Below are positions 22,501 to 35,147 of a DNA stretch of 64,000 nt, piece by piece. Source of the DNA: Melastoma dodecandrum (Eukaryota > Streptophyta > Magnoliopsida > Myrtales > Melastomataceae); assembly GCA_029817715.1 (NCBI GenBank), contig JARUPY010000539.1, forward strand, positions 7,415,501 to 7,479,500. Reading direction: 5' to 3'. Under the pieces are notes generated by a model that worked only from the letters and a program-made list of their open reading frames with translations, ran no database searches and had not been told where the DNA came from. A program made the translations under genes and the position numbers. Each line of letters opens with the position of its first letter. Within the stretch, counting starts at the first letter, position 1.

Positions 22501-25423
22501 GTACTTAACGGAGCCAACGTGTCTATCACAGTCGGAGAAAGTCATTGTTCACGTTGGCTCTCCCACTAGCACCTCTAGTCGGACAAAGTCATTGCCCTAA
22601 TCGCATAATCCTCCATGATCCCTAATTCTCCCAACCCTCCACTTCCTCTAGAGCCACTGGGTGTGGTGGTGGAGCCAAAAGAGCTTCTATTCATCCTGGG
22701 TGTGGTGGCGACTAGGGTGGTAAAACCAAGGTACAACTGGTTTAGAGACAGGGCAGTAGAGGAGTCGTTCTGTAGAGGGGGTAGTTTGATGCGAGTTGGA
22801 GCGAGCATGTCCAAGTCGAAACCAACTCGAGAGGAACGCTCGAGAAGAGAAGTACCTTCACGTTATTGGAGTGGACAATTTGATTTTTCAGCTCGAGTCC
22901 AGGAACTCGAGAAGACTTAAGGCCCAACTACCTTACTTTTTTACTTTTTGGACTTGTTTTAATTAGGATTTCGTTTTTACTATTTTGGGCCCAATGGGGA
23001 ATTAGGATTAGCCCATTGTGTTTAGGTTTTAGAACAAAACTTTTGGAATATTTTTACCCAATTTGGCAGCTGGCAAGTTCTTGCATGAACTTTGCGCAAC
23101 TTCTCTTATCGTTTGGTGGATTCCAAGCGTGACGAGCTTTTATCCGAGCGTTCCCATAATCGGTGGTGATTTTTGTATCCGGTTATGAGGCGTTCAACCC
23201 TTGTTCAGTCCTAATGGTGCTCCGACTATATCCAGCGACGATTCGAGTTTTATCCTTTTCGGTTTGTTCGTTCGTGCATTCCATTTAGTCGTTGTCTTTT
23301 CCTTTTCCGTGGTTGGTGGCACGTCAGTGGTCATCTTACCAAACTTATTAAATGCATCCCACTGTGGTTACCAAAATTTGTTCACACACGAAAACGCAGG
23401 CGGTCGGATCACTCAACCGTGTATCGAAAAATGCATAGCGTAATGTGGTTGCCAGTCAAATCAAAGAAAGAACCTCAACAGTAAATACTACGACCATTGC
23501 CCCAAATGTGAGAAATACAGAATAAGAGGAGATGGATGATGCGTATGACAGAAAAGTGCCTCTGTAAGGGATAATTGTTTGTGCCCTTTACAGGAAAAAA
23601 TACATCCATTTATATTAAACTAGACATACCTACTACCAAAGCTTCGTGGGAAACAATCCAGTGTCGGAGGCGATTTTAGCAAACTACCCAATGTCTTGGG
23701 TAGAGACTTGAAAACCATCATGGAACGTGGATCGACTACTCGAAAGCTATTCGACGAAGACATTTTGAACTCGACCTACTAGTAGTGCTTTAAACTTGGT
23801 TAGTTGTAATTAATAGAACTCAACATGCTGAAAGTACTTCTCGAACTCGAGTTGCAGGAGGTGCTTACCGAACTTGAGTTATCGAACTTGACATGTTGGA
23901 GGTTCATTTCGAAGAGTTGTTGTTGTTGTTGATGAAACTCGACTTGTCAAAGTTGCTTTTTGATCTCGAATCATCGTAATCAATTAGGAAGTGTCATCTA
24001 ATTTGAGTTGTCGTGAACAACTACGAACTTGAATTTAATCATTTTTTTAAATCTTTCTTGAATTAAAATAGATACCTCGAGTTAAAATCTATCATATCCT
24101 TTAACAAGAAATTTTAAAACTCGCCTGCAGATCCTTTTCACGTAAATTCTCGAGTCACTTTTTGAATAACAATTAACGATGCCAAGACGCTTCCACTACT
24201 AATCATAAAGGTGGTTTTCAATTATCATACATATATTCTTTCGGCCGAAAATTCTATTTATTAACAATGTTTATAATTTATCCTACACAAACATACTTAG
24301 AAAATTCTTAATACTAAGAATAAAACACCATAGTTTTTGGATAAAATAATTATAAAATAACTCAGCTACCATGTGTTTGATTTCATGGAAGGAGTTACCA
24401 TAATTATAAATTTTTGTGGGAAAATTTCAAATATTATAAATATTATATCGTGATGAAAAACATGGAAAAATTTTAACCACCGTTAATTAGCAATGATTAA
24501 TGGCGAAACCAAACAAAGCAAAGTAATGCGTTTTGTCCCTTGGCTAAAAATGGGGCCACGCCTCTGATTGAGATAAATCACATGAGATTGAGTAAATTTT
24601 CAAGTGTCGTCACGAGGTGAGGTGACTTCTGGGGAATCCTTTGTCAAAAATATTGATATAAGTGGCAGTGCCCTGTCATACCAGGGAAAATCGCCACAAA
24701 AGGAAAATGAATTATTATTACACCTACTTTCGTTAAGAAAACTCGTTTATTTATTTAACTATTTTAAAAATAAAATAAAAAATCTCCAGCCAAAGGCGAT
24801 CCCACGATGTTGAATATCACACACGATCAAACAGATAAAAATTGGCTCCACGAATCGAAAACTTTGCCATCCTCTCTGTTCCAGTGTAAGAATCTGATTA
24901 CTATTATTGTGGGCAAGAGCAAGGCGATTTGGAAACAAAAGGTTCCGTGAAACTACTAGTATTTCTCAAAATAAGAATTTTGAAAAAAGATAATTTTGAA
25001 CGTTACTTCTTTTAAAGAGTTCTAGAGAGGATATATTATTTTTTTATGCCATTAACCTACTTCCCCTACTCCTTAGGCTATCCTTGCGACAAGATCCGTA
25101 CTGGCAAACATTTAATTGGCATGCCTCATCCCGCTGTCCCCCACATGGTTGATTACTCGTCGTCGTTGTCGTCCATTCAATTTGATCAATAATTGTGCCT
25201 GTATTATCTGCACGACTGTCAAAAGATGGAACGCCGACACGCTATTATTTACAGATTGTTCGTGATTTTTTTGTTAAGGATTGATCTGGGGAGATTAAAT
25301 CGTAGGTTGTGGTAAAGACCGTTTGTCCGCTGTGGTCTCTCGACCTTAACAGTTATGTATCCGACTAGCGAGAGACTTTCAGACACATCCACAAGTGAAC
25401 ACACGTTTTAACTTGTCATTTCA
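22501..25423. other. Intergenic, no recognisable gene
   Basis: Includes a 101-codon plus-strand ORF (22615-22920) opposed by a 79-codon minus-strand ORF, neither with a recognisable domain. At 23770-23990 a diverged repeat of CGAACTCGAGTTG-like words and a (GTT)5 run are seen. The remainder is AT-rich. Confidence 0.5.
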
Positions 25424-25446
25424 AATAATAATAATAATAATAATAT
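25424..25446. repeat. (AAT)n microsatellite
   Basis: About seven AAT units directly upstream of the MLP promoter motifs; likely length-polymorphic. Confidence 0.85.
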
Positions 25447-25453
25447 CGTGATT

Positions 25454-25480
25454 CACGTGGTTGTTCGGTTCCTATATGAA
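25454..25480 (+). promoter_or_regulatory. G-box and TATA-like box of the plus-strand MLP gene
   Basis: CACGTGG (25454-25460) is a G-box/ABRE core, and CTATATGAA (25472-25480) is TATA-like, about 90 bases before the ATG at 25569. The G-box is consistent with abscisic-acid, light or stress control, which is known for some MLP genes; this is inference. Confidence 0.45.
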
Positions 25481-25568
25481 CGAGAGACACACGACCATGA
25501 TTCTCATATCTCCCTATATTCGATCAGTTAGTAATATTTCCTCCCACCAGAAACCTTTCGAGATAAGC

Positions 25569-26106
25569 ATGGCGCTCTGGGGTGTGCTCTCCATCTCCTC
25601 CGAGGTGAAGTCATCAGCGGACAAGTTCTATAACTTGTGGAAGTCCCAGGTTTACCACCTCCCTAACATCTCCGGAGGCATCCAGAACGTCGAGGTTCAC
25701 GAAGGTGACTGGCACGTTGAAGGTTCCGTCAAGGCCTGGAACTACACAGTAGGTAATGAAAATCTCGGACTAGATATACTGAGGCTTCTTTAAACCATTT
25801 TTAGCCGCTACATAAATCTACTTGCGATGACGCGCAGGGGGGAAGGCGCTCAAGGCGAAGGAGAAGGTTTCCTTCGACGATGCAAACAAGTCAATCACGT
25901 TCGACCTGGTTGATGGGGACGTGCTGAAGGAGTTCAAGACCTTTAAGGCTGTGTTTAAAGCGAGCCCTAAGGCAGATGGGAAGAGCATAGTGACTTGGAC
26001 CATCGAGTACGAGAAGCTGAACAAGAGCGTGGCAATCCCCGTCGAGTACTTGGTCCTCTACGAGCAGTTGGCTGAGGAAGTGGACAGCCACCTTCTCAAG
26101 AACTGA
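25569..26106 (+). CDS. MLP-like protein (Bet v 1 family), intact two-exon gene
   Basis: Exon 1 is 25569-25752 and exon 2 is 25838-26106, with a GT donor and CGCAG acceptor and a phase-1 intron as in all MLPs here. The product is 150 residues. I chose MALWGVLSISSEV as the start because MLPs begin M-x-L-x-G-x-L; the upstream in-frame Met codons belong to the leader. Motifs in order: SSADKFYNLW, VEVHEGDWHVEGSVKAW, KVSFDDANKSITFDLVDGD, TWTIEYEKLN and the closing helix VLYEQLAEEVDSHLLKN. The family binds hydrophobic ligands in the cytosol and is linked to defence and stress; the specific ligand is unknown. It lies alone, about 15 kb from the minus-strand cluster and in opposite orientation. An AATAAG signal near 26250 may mark the 3' end. 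Confidence 0.9.
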
Positions 26107-28731
26107 GGACCGACGGCCCGACCATATCGAAAGTCATACCTTATCGTGGGAATAAGTGAGACTTCACATCGTGGGTGGACTTTCCTATGGGATGTTTGGT
26201 CCGATGAACAAAATGCATGGCTCTTTGTGGGGTGTAAGTATCTGAAAATATGATCAATAAGGATTTTCTTATTTATGCGAAGAACAAGGAGGAAGGGACG
26301 CCCGTCTAGAGTCTAAAGCAAGTTACTTTGGAATTAGTAGAAAATTAACTATAGTAGTTATATAAAGAGAAAAAAATAAAATCTTAAAAGGATAAAACAC
26401 ATGCCTCAAGAAGTAGATGAAGTCACAAAAAGTTCAATTTATACCCTCTAATTGTCTCAAACTGATAAAAAAGAAAGACGTCTAAAAAGGTATATGGGAA
26501 ACTGAAACAATCTCGGACAAAAGGTGCTAAGAAGAAGAAGTTCCAAAGAGGGTCGAGGTAAGAGTATAGACGAGGGAATCGGTCGCCTCTTTTTTTATCC
26601 GTAACAATGAGAGACAAATTTGAACTCATGAAATGTTGAGTAGGTAAAAATACTTAAGAAATTACTTGAGTTTGACAAAGAAACTCAAGTAAAAAAACAT
26701 AACAGTTACTTAATTATTTACTAAAAGGGGAAATTTACAAGTAGATTATTTGTATAAAATAAAGCAAGAATTCATTCCCTTCTAGCTGTAACGTTTTAAT
26801 CCTATAATTCTTTTTCGGACATTGATTGTGAATAAAAACATGTATCGGAAATGATAGTTGAGTGGTTGTCACTAATTTAAATTACTGCCTCAACGGGATA
26901 CTATCGTCTAGATAAGTCTATGAATTATGTGTTGTGCTTTCACATGAACTATATAAAACTACTAAAAAAATTTTGTGGCCTATGTACGAGCGCCTTCGGT
27001 CAAGTTCGTTCCCTCGTAATGGATGGAACCGACAAGCACCGCACGGTCTCACACTCACATGCGGTGGCATTTGCTTCAAACCAATGTCTCTGGTTATGGG
27101 GGACAGACCCGATCCAAGCGTCAAATCAGACTCGTATGTCATAAGGTCACGAGCATTCGGCCCGATTCGGGTGTTGGACCCAAACTCGTATGTGAGATGT
27201 TCACAAACCAAACACATACATGTAGTTAGATGAAAGTAAACGAGGAGGGATGGTGACCGTGTGCTTATGCACTTGGCTTACGGTCCGTTATAAGTGGATA
27301 AAAGAAAGATCGGGAGGCTCGCACCTTCCCTCATGTACCTGAGGCCTGTCGGGATAGCATTTCATAGATTAAGCTCGTCAGTTGTGGCTGCTTTAGAAGG
27401 GAGCTTCCACCACAGTTTGTACCTCATGTGCCACCCTTCTTTTGAAGGGTCTTCGAGATTCGCCACGTTGAATTCCTTGAAATTGTCGTTTGATTTTTCA
27501 TTCAAAATGAAATGAAAATTTGATTTGTTGTGCTATCAAAAGTATGAAAATCTAATCATTCATTAAGTGGACAGATAAAAGGAAAACATGTTTGTCGAAT
27601 TTCACAAAGATCCAACGATAATATCTTGACTTATGCAAGCGCAAAGTTGAACATTCAAGCATATTTTTAAATTTCCTTCGAATTAAGAGCTCAAAGAAAA
27701 ATAGAAAACGTAACGTGTTTACAAGATAAAAATATGCACAATACGCCCAAATAATCGCATTCAAATGACAGACAATGCCTGTCAAGTTTGGTGGTGATCT
27801 AACGATGAGATCAATTGGCATCTCATTAGGAACGGGGCTGCGACGTAAAGTAAGTCCAAATCCGCATGTGATTTGTTCATCGGTTAATGCCCAAATCTAC
27901 CAAAAACTTAAATGGTTAAAATACACATGTATACAACCCTCTTTTAAGTATATTATATTCTTGAAATGTTTGGAAAGGATCCAACGGTCGGATCTCTCGA
28001 GATCTCCTCAGAAGCGGGACTACACATGTATACTACACGCACGCCCTTAGCTTTCGGGCTCCTATCTCGATCCTCAATCATCACAAAAGTACAAAAAAAT
28101 ATTTTTCAAAACTGTTTCGTTGAATGTCATATGGCATGAGAAGTCGGGGTCAGGCAACATGCATAACCCGTTCGAGGTGGCCCCCTTTTAGAATGCGAAG
28201 CTGAGATATGGCAGAATGGGGAAACCCGAAGGTTCTCTACCACTCCCAAGCATGATTCTCAGCCTATGAGACTCCAAATTACCTCAAACAAATTCAAAAA
28301 TGTGTAGTCAAGCATGGAAGAGATACCACCTGATTTCGCGTCGATTAGATACCTGGCGGGAAAGTTATGGCCCGTTGACTGCCTCCTATGCATTCTGGCC
28401 AAGGTTGTCTTACTTTTTCAGTGCTCGATTTACGTTTTGCCCATCATCATCGTTCGATAAATGATCAAATGAATGTATTTGTCTATCATACTCGGTTCGT
28501 GGAACTTGCAGATGAGACTGTTCGCGTCGAAAACGGAGCATGTCGGAAATATTTGGCGCTAACGTCATAGGGGTTTGAATGTGGTCGTCGTAAACGTGGA
28601 TGAAAATGACTTTACATTGATGAAATTGAATGAAATACAACAGTTCAAATGCTTATAGCCCTAAAGTGAAGAAAACACTGAAATAAATAATTGAAAGTGG
28701 GGTGGATGTCATGAACTCGGTGTGGATGTCG
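26107..28731. other. Intergenic, no recognisable gene
   Basis: Beyond the MLP 3' region the DNA is AT-rich to about 26900, then of mixed composition. Blocks at 26990-27220 and 27770-28050 look like old repeat DNA but match nothing else in the window. The last few hundred bases may belong to the 3' LTR of element D, whose left end could not be fixed. Confidence 0.45.
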
Positions 28732-29342
28732 TGGACTTGTGGAGCAGATGTGGTGGAAGCTGATCTTTTGAGGAGCGGATGCTGATGATGTGGTATGGAT
28801 GTGGACAATGATGGCATGACGAAGGTTTGACAATGGATTTGATGGTTGGCCTGGAAATAGGTTTGGAAACTGGGAAGCAATGGCTGGAGGCTGAGAACGA
28901 AGGTTGAAGACTGAGAGCTTTGTGATAGACAATGCACTTTATGCCTTAGATGAACGTTGTCCCTTCTCATGAGAGTATCTTCCCCTATTTATAACGAATA
29001 TCGACATGCGGAGCAAAGAAACTACCCTCGGATTCTTCTCTAGCTGAATACTCATGGGGCGTATGGGTCCTAGACTGATCACTTTTAAATAATTCCCAAA
29101 AAATTTGGGATTTCAGAGATGTGCATCCTCGTAGACCTAGATCTCTTATAGATTCGCACCTCGTAGATTTATGTCTCCCGTAGATTCACATCTTGTAGAC
29201 TCTCTCAGGTCCTTGGCCTGTAGACCCTTGGCACACAAACCCTTGTAGACTCAAAACATCAAGTCTTGTAGACTCATACTTAGTCCTAAAACACCATATT
29301 CTTTACAGGCACAGGTTATCCCAAAATTTTATAGGGTAAACA
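28732..29342 (-). repeat. 3' LTR of Gypsy D (at least this part)
   Basis: The right end on the plus strand is GGGTAAACA, preceded in the minus direction by a purine tract (AAAAATGGGGG). It matches 43382-44012 closely. TATA box on the minus strand at 28985-28993 (TATAAATAG). Similarity to the other copy stops at 28732, probably because the right copy is truncated, so the true left end may lie several hundred bases further left. Confidence 0.75.
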
Positions 29343-29419
29343 ATTAGCCCCCATTTTTCCCTCTTAATTTTTTTTAAATAAAAGAGGGCCAACGTTAGTC
29401 GATTTTCCTAACAGGACAT

Positions 29420-30850
29420 TTGCCCTTCCATCTTCTTCTTCTCCAAACCCTCGTTTTCTCTTTCTCTCTTCTCCAAAAAGCCAACTTTCTTCTCTTTCTC
29501 AATGAAGGGCAATGGTTAGATGCCTCTATCACAGGACATATGAGACATATTGTTGATGTTGGCAGAGGAGAACGTAGGGAATGGATTCCCTATCCTGTTA
29601 ATCATGCAATCATCCTCCGTCGGAAAAGGTTTGACCCTGCCACTATTGGGATGCGATACTAACTAGCCGTGATTTAGTTTCCATTCATAAGCAGGGTTTT
29701 TGCTTTGTAGTATATAACGCACAACTATTTTCTAGGCAATTAGGATTTGTTCAGAGCCCAATTATGTCTTTCGTTGATTCTTTCAATTCGCATACCAGAA
29801 TAAGCCTTGAGTTTCTCTACTGATAACATGGCATCGTGCCTTGCTCACATAGCGAAAATCTTGTAGCTAATATAACAATTATCCTTGCAGGATATTGATG
29901 ACACCCCTTCTTTGTCTCCTAGCAAGGGGGTTGCCAATCCCAACAAGGCTAATTCAAGCTTAGTTCCAGTGACCGTGGTTGACCCTACATTGGGGTTAAA
30001 AGGTCCTGAACTAGAGAAGATCGATTCTCCTGTTCCCTCGAACTTAAAGGTACTCTTCTCTTGTCAGACTCAAACCTCTAATGGTATATTACCTCCTAAC
30101 GGATACTCCATTTAGAATGTTAGCCTTGACACTGCATTGCCCATGAATAATATAGAAGATCCATCTGCTTCTCACCAAAAACCAGAGAATAATGAGGTTT
30201 GCTGTAAACTCTTCTCCACACCCTTGTTTACGAAGTTCTAATTCCTTTCTTCATTCAGGATTTTTTCTTCCTAGAACCTCCTATTGTTGCCAATGGAAAT
30301 GATGTACCCATCTCCAGCACAAGAGACATAGAGCGTTACACCCTCGTCTTTCCGAGTGAAGGCGAAATCCCTAGGGTGGCTACAATCCTCTATCTCTATG
30401 GTGGCTTCCTTGCTCAACAAGGACTTGCCTTTAGCGAAAGATTTTGTAGAGCCCAAACCAACATCTCCTTGTTATGAGACTCTCTATTCAACATTTTTTA
30501 CCTGCCGGCGGCCTGCCTTACATTTAAGAACGAGTATTAGATAGATTAGGAATCTTTCTCCAAGGATCTCCAATCTCAAAGTGAGGCCCTGCCATCATTG
30601 AGAAGCACAACAACAACCTTTTTGAAGCATTGTCCAGTAAACAGACCTTCAATCAAGAGAAGGTTGACCTCACTGGTTATCTTGAAGAAGTCACTGCCCA
30701 AATCACTAAGCTGACTAGGATTCAAAGTGAATTGGTCAACAAGATCGATGGGCTATTAACTGCTAATTCTTCTCAATACCGGGAGTTGCTGGGAGATAGG
30801 GCAACGTTGTTGTCTGAGGCTGGGAAATCTTTTCTCCCAAAAAACTGATT
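29420..30850 (+). pseudogene. Possible antisense accessory ORF of Gypsy D, decayed
   Basis: This plus-strand stretch lies between the pol end and the 3' LTR, where some Tat elements carry an antisense ORF. ORF pieces are at 29420-29662, 29885-30115 and 30630-30848. Splice-like junctions surround them: an acceptor CTTGCAG/GATATT near 29890, a donor AAAG/GTACTC near 30049, and an acceptor TTCAG/GATTTT near 30260. The last piece is helical and Leu/Gln-rich (YLEEVTAQITKLTRIQSELV), like a coiled-coil tail. No named domain is secure. Confidence 0.3.
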
Positions 30851-30964
30851 TTCTTGTGTGTCACTTGCCCGGGATTGAGAAGCCCTCGATGAAACTGATT
30901 ATATTTCATGTTATGCCTGATGCATTTGGATTTGATCCCATAGCTCAGGGACCTGTTTTTTAGA

Positions 30965-33900
30965 TCATTCTTGCGTATCTTCCGTGGTGGGATGGTAGTT
31001 TTTTAAAAATTTTCCGTTTATTTTCAGAGGTTGCTTGATCCCATCTATAGAAATTAATTTATAACTGTTCACCGAATGTTTTTTGATGATCTTAAACCAA
31101 CCTTTCCAGATTGGAGACCATTTGTCCAGGAGCTGACATCTTGCTCTTGGTGGCAAAATCATTTTACAAACTAAGTCTCATATCTAAAAATTTTTTTGCA
31201 CAACTTTCTTGTTGTAATAGCGTGCGATTCTTTTCTATGTGCTTCAATACGGTCTACAACTTCTAACCTTTTCCGTTCAAGTTGTTCTAACTCTATATGC
31301 ATCATTTCATCTTGCATCAAAGATTGGGTTGTGCGCAGTGACTTATAACACACCTCAATGGGTAGTACCACGTCATGCCCGTAGACTAATGTGTGTGGGG
31401 TTTCTTTGGTGCTTTCTCTTTTTGTCACTCTCAACGCCCATATTGTATCTAGTAACGATTCACACCACTTAGACTTGAGTCTATCATCTTTCGGATATTA
31501 TTTTTTACAATTTGTTCATTGCTTCCGCTTGTCGGTTTGACTGGGAGTAGTACTGCGTAGAGTTAATAATGGAAATGCGAAACTCTTGCGCAAATTCTTT
31601 CACCCTTAAAGCGTTAAAAGCTTCTCCATTGTGTACATCAATGTGTTTGGGAATCCCAAATATGTAGATTATGAACGTCCCTATAAAAATATAACTTCAT
31701 TTTGATCAATCATCTTGTATGCTTTCGATTCCACCCACTGAGTGAAGTAATCAGTCTCCACTAATATGAAAGCATCTCATTTGCTCGAGTGCAGATGTAT
31801 TTCTTCTATAATATCTAATGCCTATATTCGGAAAGACCATCGTTTGATCACCGAATTTAACTCAGTTGTTGGCGCCAGGGTCACAGGCCCGTGTTGTTGG
31901 CACTCGGTACATCCTTTAGCCATTTTGATGTAATTTTTCATCATTGATGGCCAAAAGAAACCATGTCTCCTAATAATCCAGCACATTTTAATGCCAGACT
32001 GATGGGCTCTGCATAAACCTTAGTGCGTTTCTAACATAATTGGGAACGCCTCATTCATGTCTATGCACCTGAGCAAGGCACCATTACAATTTTTGTCTAG
32101 ACCGGGCCATTGCGTTTTTCTTTCTTGTAGCCTTTTGTCCTGGATCTGCGAGAAAACCATCTAAGGGTTTCCTCCAATACTAGTTTGATCTAGGACATCT
32201 AATGCATGTATCATTTTGCTCTAGATGAGATTACATTTCTGGTATATCCCCTATCTCATCACTCAAAAACTCGTCATTCCTCAATCCTGAAGCTGATTGC
32301 ACCAGGGAATTTGCGATTGTATTAGCGTCTCACCCAACTTGTTCAAATACAACCATTTCGAAGCAACTTATGTATTTCTTAACAATTTCCAAGTACGGTC
32401 AAAGTTTGGAGTGGCAGGCACAAGATTCATTTACCTGGTTAATCACTAGTTGGAGTCTCCTCGTACTAAAACATACTTTACTTTCAAGTCGAGAAGGGTC
32501 TTTGATGTAGTGATCAAAGCCTCATACTCAACGGCGTTGTTAGTTACACCATTCTGCATTCGAAAAGCTAGTTTTATCTCACTTCCCAAAGGTGAATTAA
32601 TTAAAATGCCTGTCCCTATGTCATTCTTAGTTGTCGAGCCGTCAAACCATGCAAGCCATTCTATTGAGTCTACGACTGCTTGGCCTAGAGACTCAGTGGT
32701 GTCATACTCTGTTAGAAAATCTACTAGCACTTGTCCATTGACTGCCTTCAGGGGGTTTGTACCTCAAGTCGTATAGGGAAAGAATTAAACTCCATTTGCT
32801 AATCATTCCCATTAATAGTGGACTTTCGAGAAAATATTTGATTACCGGGGACCTTGAGACCACTTGAGCCTCATTGTTGCCGATAGAGTGCCTTAACTTA
32901 TGGACGACATAAAATACCGATAAACATAACTTTTCTGTGATAGAGTACCTGACTTCTATAGGAGTTAAAAACCTTGATAGATAATAAACAGCTCCTTTTC
33001 CTCCTACCTCATATGCTTGGGCTAGTAGTGCTCTTATTAGCGTAGCACTGGCTAATACATACAATATGAATGGGTGCCCTGGGCGAGGTGGAGCTAAGAC
33101 TGGAGGGTTGGACAAATATGTGTTTAGAACCATAAATGCTTCTTCATGTTTACTAGTCTAAATGAATTCAGTTTTTCCTCTCAAAAGAGTTGAGAAAATT
33201 TCCTTCGAAGGAAAGCTTGTAATTCTTTTTTGGTGCTGGGTTTTTTTTGGTTCTAATTCACCTTACTTTATTTTGGTCAATCTCAATACCCCTATGGTGA
33301 ACCAAGAAACCAAGGAACTACCAGGATTTGACCTTAAAGGCGCATTTTAACGGGTTTAATTTAAGCTGATGTTTTCTCATTTTCTGAAAAGCATCTCGGA
33401 GTTGTTCGATGTGTTATTCTCTTACTTGGATTTTACCATGATGTCATCATATATAGCTCTATGGTTTTTCTAATCGATGCATCAAATTTCTTGTTTATTG
33501 CCCTCTGGTATGTGGCACTGACATTTTTAAGCCAAAAGGTATGACAACCCATTCGAAGATTCCTACAGGAAATCTAAACGTAGTTTTGTGCACATCATTT
33601 TATGCTATAAAATTTTGATGAAACTCCGAATAATTGTCCGTAAATGACATAATTTTATGTCTCGCTGTCCTGTTGACTAGGTCGTCAGCTATTTGCATCA
33701 GGTATTCGTCTTTAGGTGTGGCTCTATTTAAGTCCCTAAAGTTTATATAGACTCTAATCTTTCCGTTCTTTTTCCTAACAGGAATAATGCTAGAAATTCA
33801 TTATGTATAGCGAGATGTCCTTATATACCCAGCCTGAAAGAGCTTTTTAACTTGTTCAAAGACCATCTGCATTACTTCCTTGGACATTCTTCGATGTGCT

Positions 33901-35142
33901 TGTTGGACCTTTTTACAATCGTCCTTTAAAAGCAGAGTGTGTTCCACGAGTTGCATATTAAGCCTAGTCATTTTGAAATAGTCCCACATAAAACAATCTT
34001 TTTACCCTTCCAACACTTGTCTAATTGCATCAAATGATTCTTTATTAAGAGATGAGCTAATAAAAGTGAGTTTATGCAACTCATTACATCCTAAGTTGAC
34101 ACTAGTAAGAGGATTGCAAGGCATTAGTAAGGACTCTCGTGCATGATTATGTCATAACTCCGAAATGCCATAAACACTATACTCAACCGAGCTGGGATTC
34201 CCACTGGAATCATGATTTATTAAAGCAAAAAAGAAGACAAAGGCCACTTGCAGCGACATTTGCGAATTTGCTGGTAGACTTGCAGTTGTCGAAGCACGTC
34301 TGCATCTACGCCTTCCTTTTCAAGGTCACGCTCCATAGATTCCTTTTCTTAGGAGTATATCGAACCCCAACTCCATATCAATCTCATCTTGCTTACCGAC
34401 TGTGATTTCCTTAAACTTTGCTGTCTCTGCAGTTTCGCCCTTCATCAGGTTCGTGTTATTGACCAAGTCATCTGACGGTACAATTTTCTCTATACCTTGT
34501 GGTGCCGACTCATCTCCCCATCCGGTTGGGACTATTGGCCCATCCAACTCTAGTTCTTTCCTTCAACCCCGTATGAGATGATATAATCAAACTCCCTAGA
34601 ACATTACACGAGGTCCTACGGTTGGATCTCCAAGTTTGTACTGTTGCTCCAAAGTGAGATCCTTGATCATCTTATGCTTATCTACAGTCGAAGTCATAAT
34701 TCTAGAATCAGCACAAACATGTTTATCAACCTTAATAATTTCTACTTCAAAACCGAGCTATAGCATGAGCTCCCTATGTAAAGTAGATGGGATCATCGCG
34801 GCCTTGTGCATTAAAAGTGGGGGTAATATCAATGAAAAGAAGGCGATATCCTGTCTATCAACCAACTCTCAGTTGAACTGTAAAAACTCTCAAACATTCT
34901 GATTTTCTTCCGTTGAAACCGCTCGCAGCGATGTTGGTTACAGTTAACTTATAAGAATCATATCCCAACAGCTTAAAGACTGTTAGGAGCAAAACATTAA
35001 TGGTGGCCTTGTTATCTACCAGAACCTTGTTTACCGGGAATCCATCAAAGTCTACGGTAATATGCAGTGAATGCATATGTTGCTTCATGTTTTCTAAAGG
35101 TTTTTTAAACCAACGTACATGAAATCCAAGAGGACAGCTCAA
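30965..35142 (-). pseudogene. Decayed pol of Gypsy D (protease, RT, RNase H, aRNase H, integrase)
   Basis: Reading down the minus strand: aspartic protease region (35160-34858, KVLVDNKATINVLL, active Asp followed by Asn rather than Gly); RT start (33989-33801, KKVQQAHRRMSKE) and a DDIMVKS motif near 33440; RNase H (33133-32702, YYLSRFLTPIEVRYS); second RNase H (32730-32446, WFDGSTTKNDIGTGI, NNAVEYEAL); integrase core near 31760 (VETDYFTQWVES) and C-terminus (31434-30965, TLVYGHDVVLPIEV, WKGWFKI). Many stops. Confidence 0.85.
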
Positions 35143-35147
35143 AGACT
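35143..35147. other. Target-site duplication of element E, left copy
   Basis: AGACT directly before TGTAATACC; repeated at 41629-41633. Confidence 0.85.

Noticed and set aside
22575..22920. Overlapping plus and minus ORFs as a small gene
   Set aside because: Neither strand has a recognisable domain, splice context or promoter motif, and open frames on both strands suggest composition alone.
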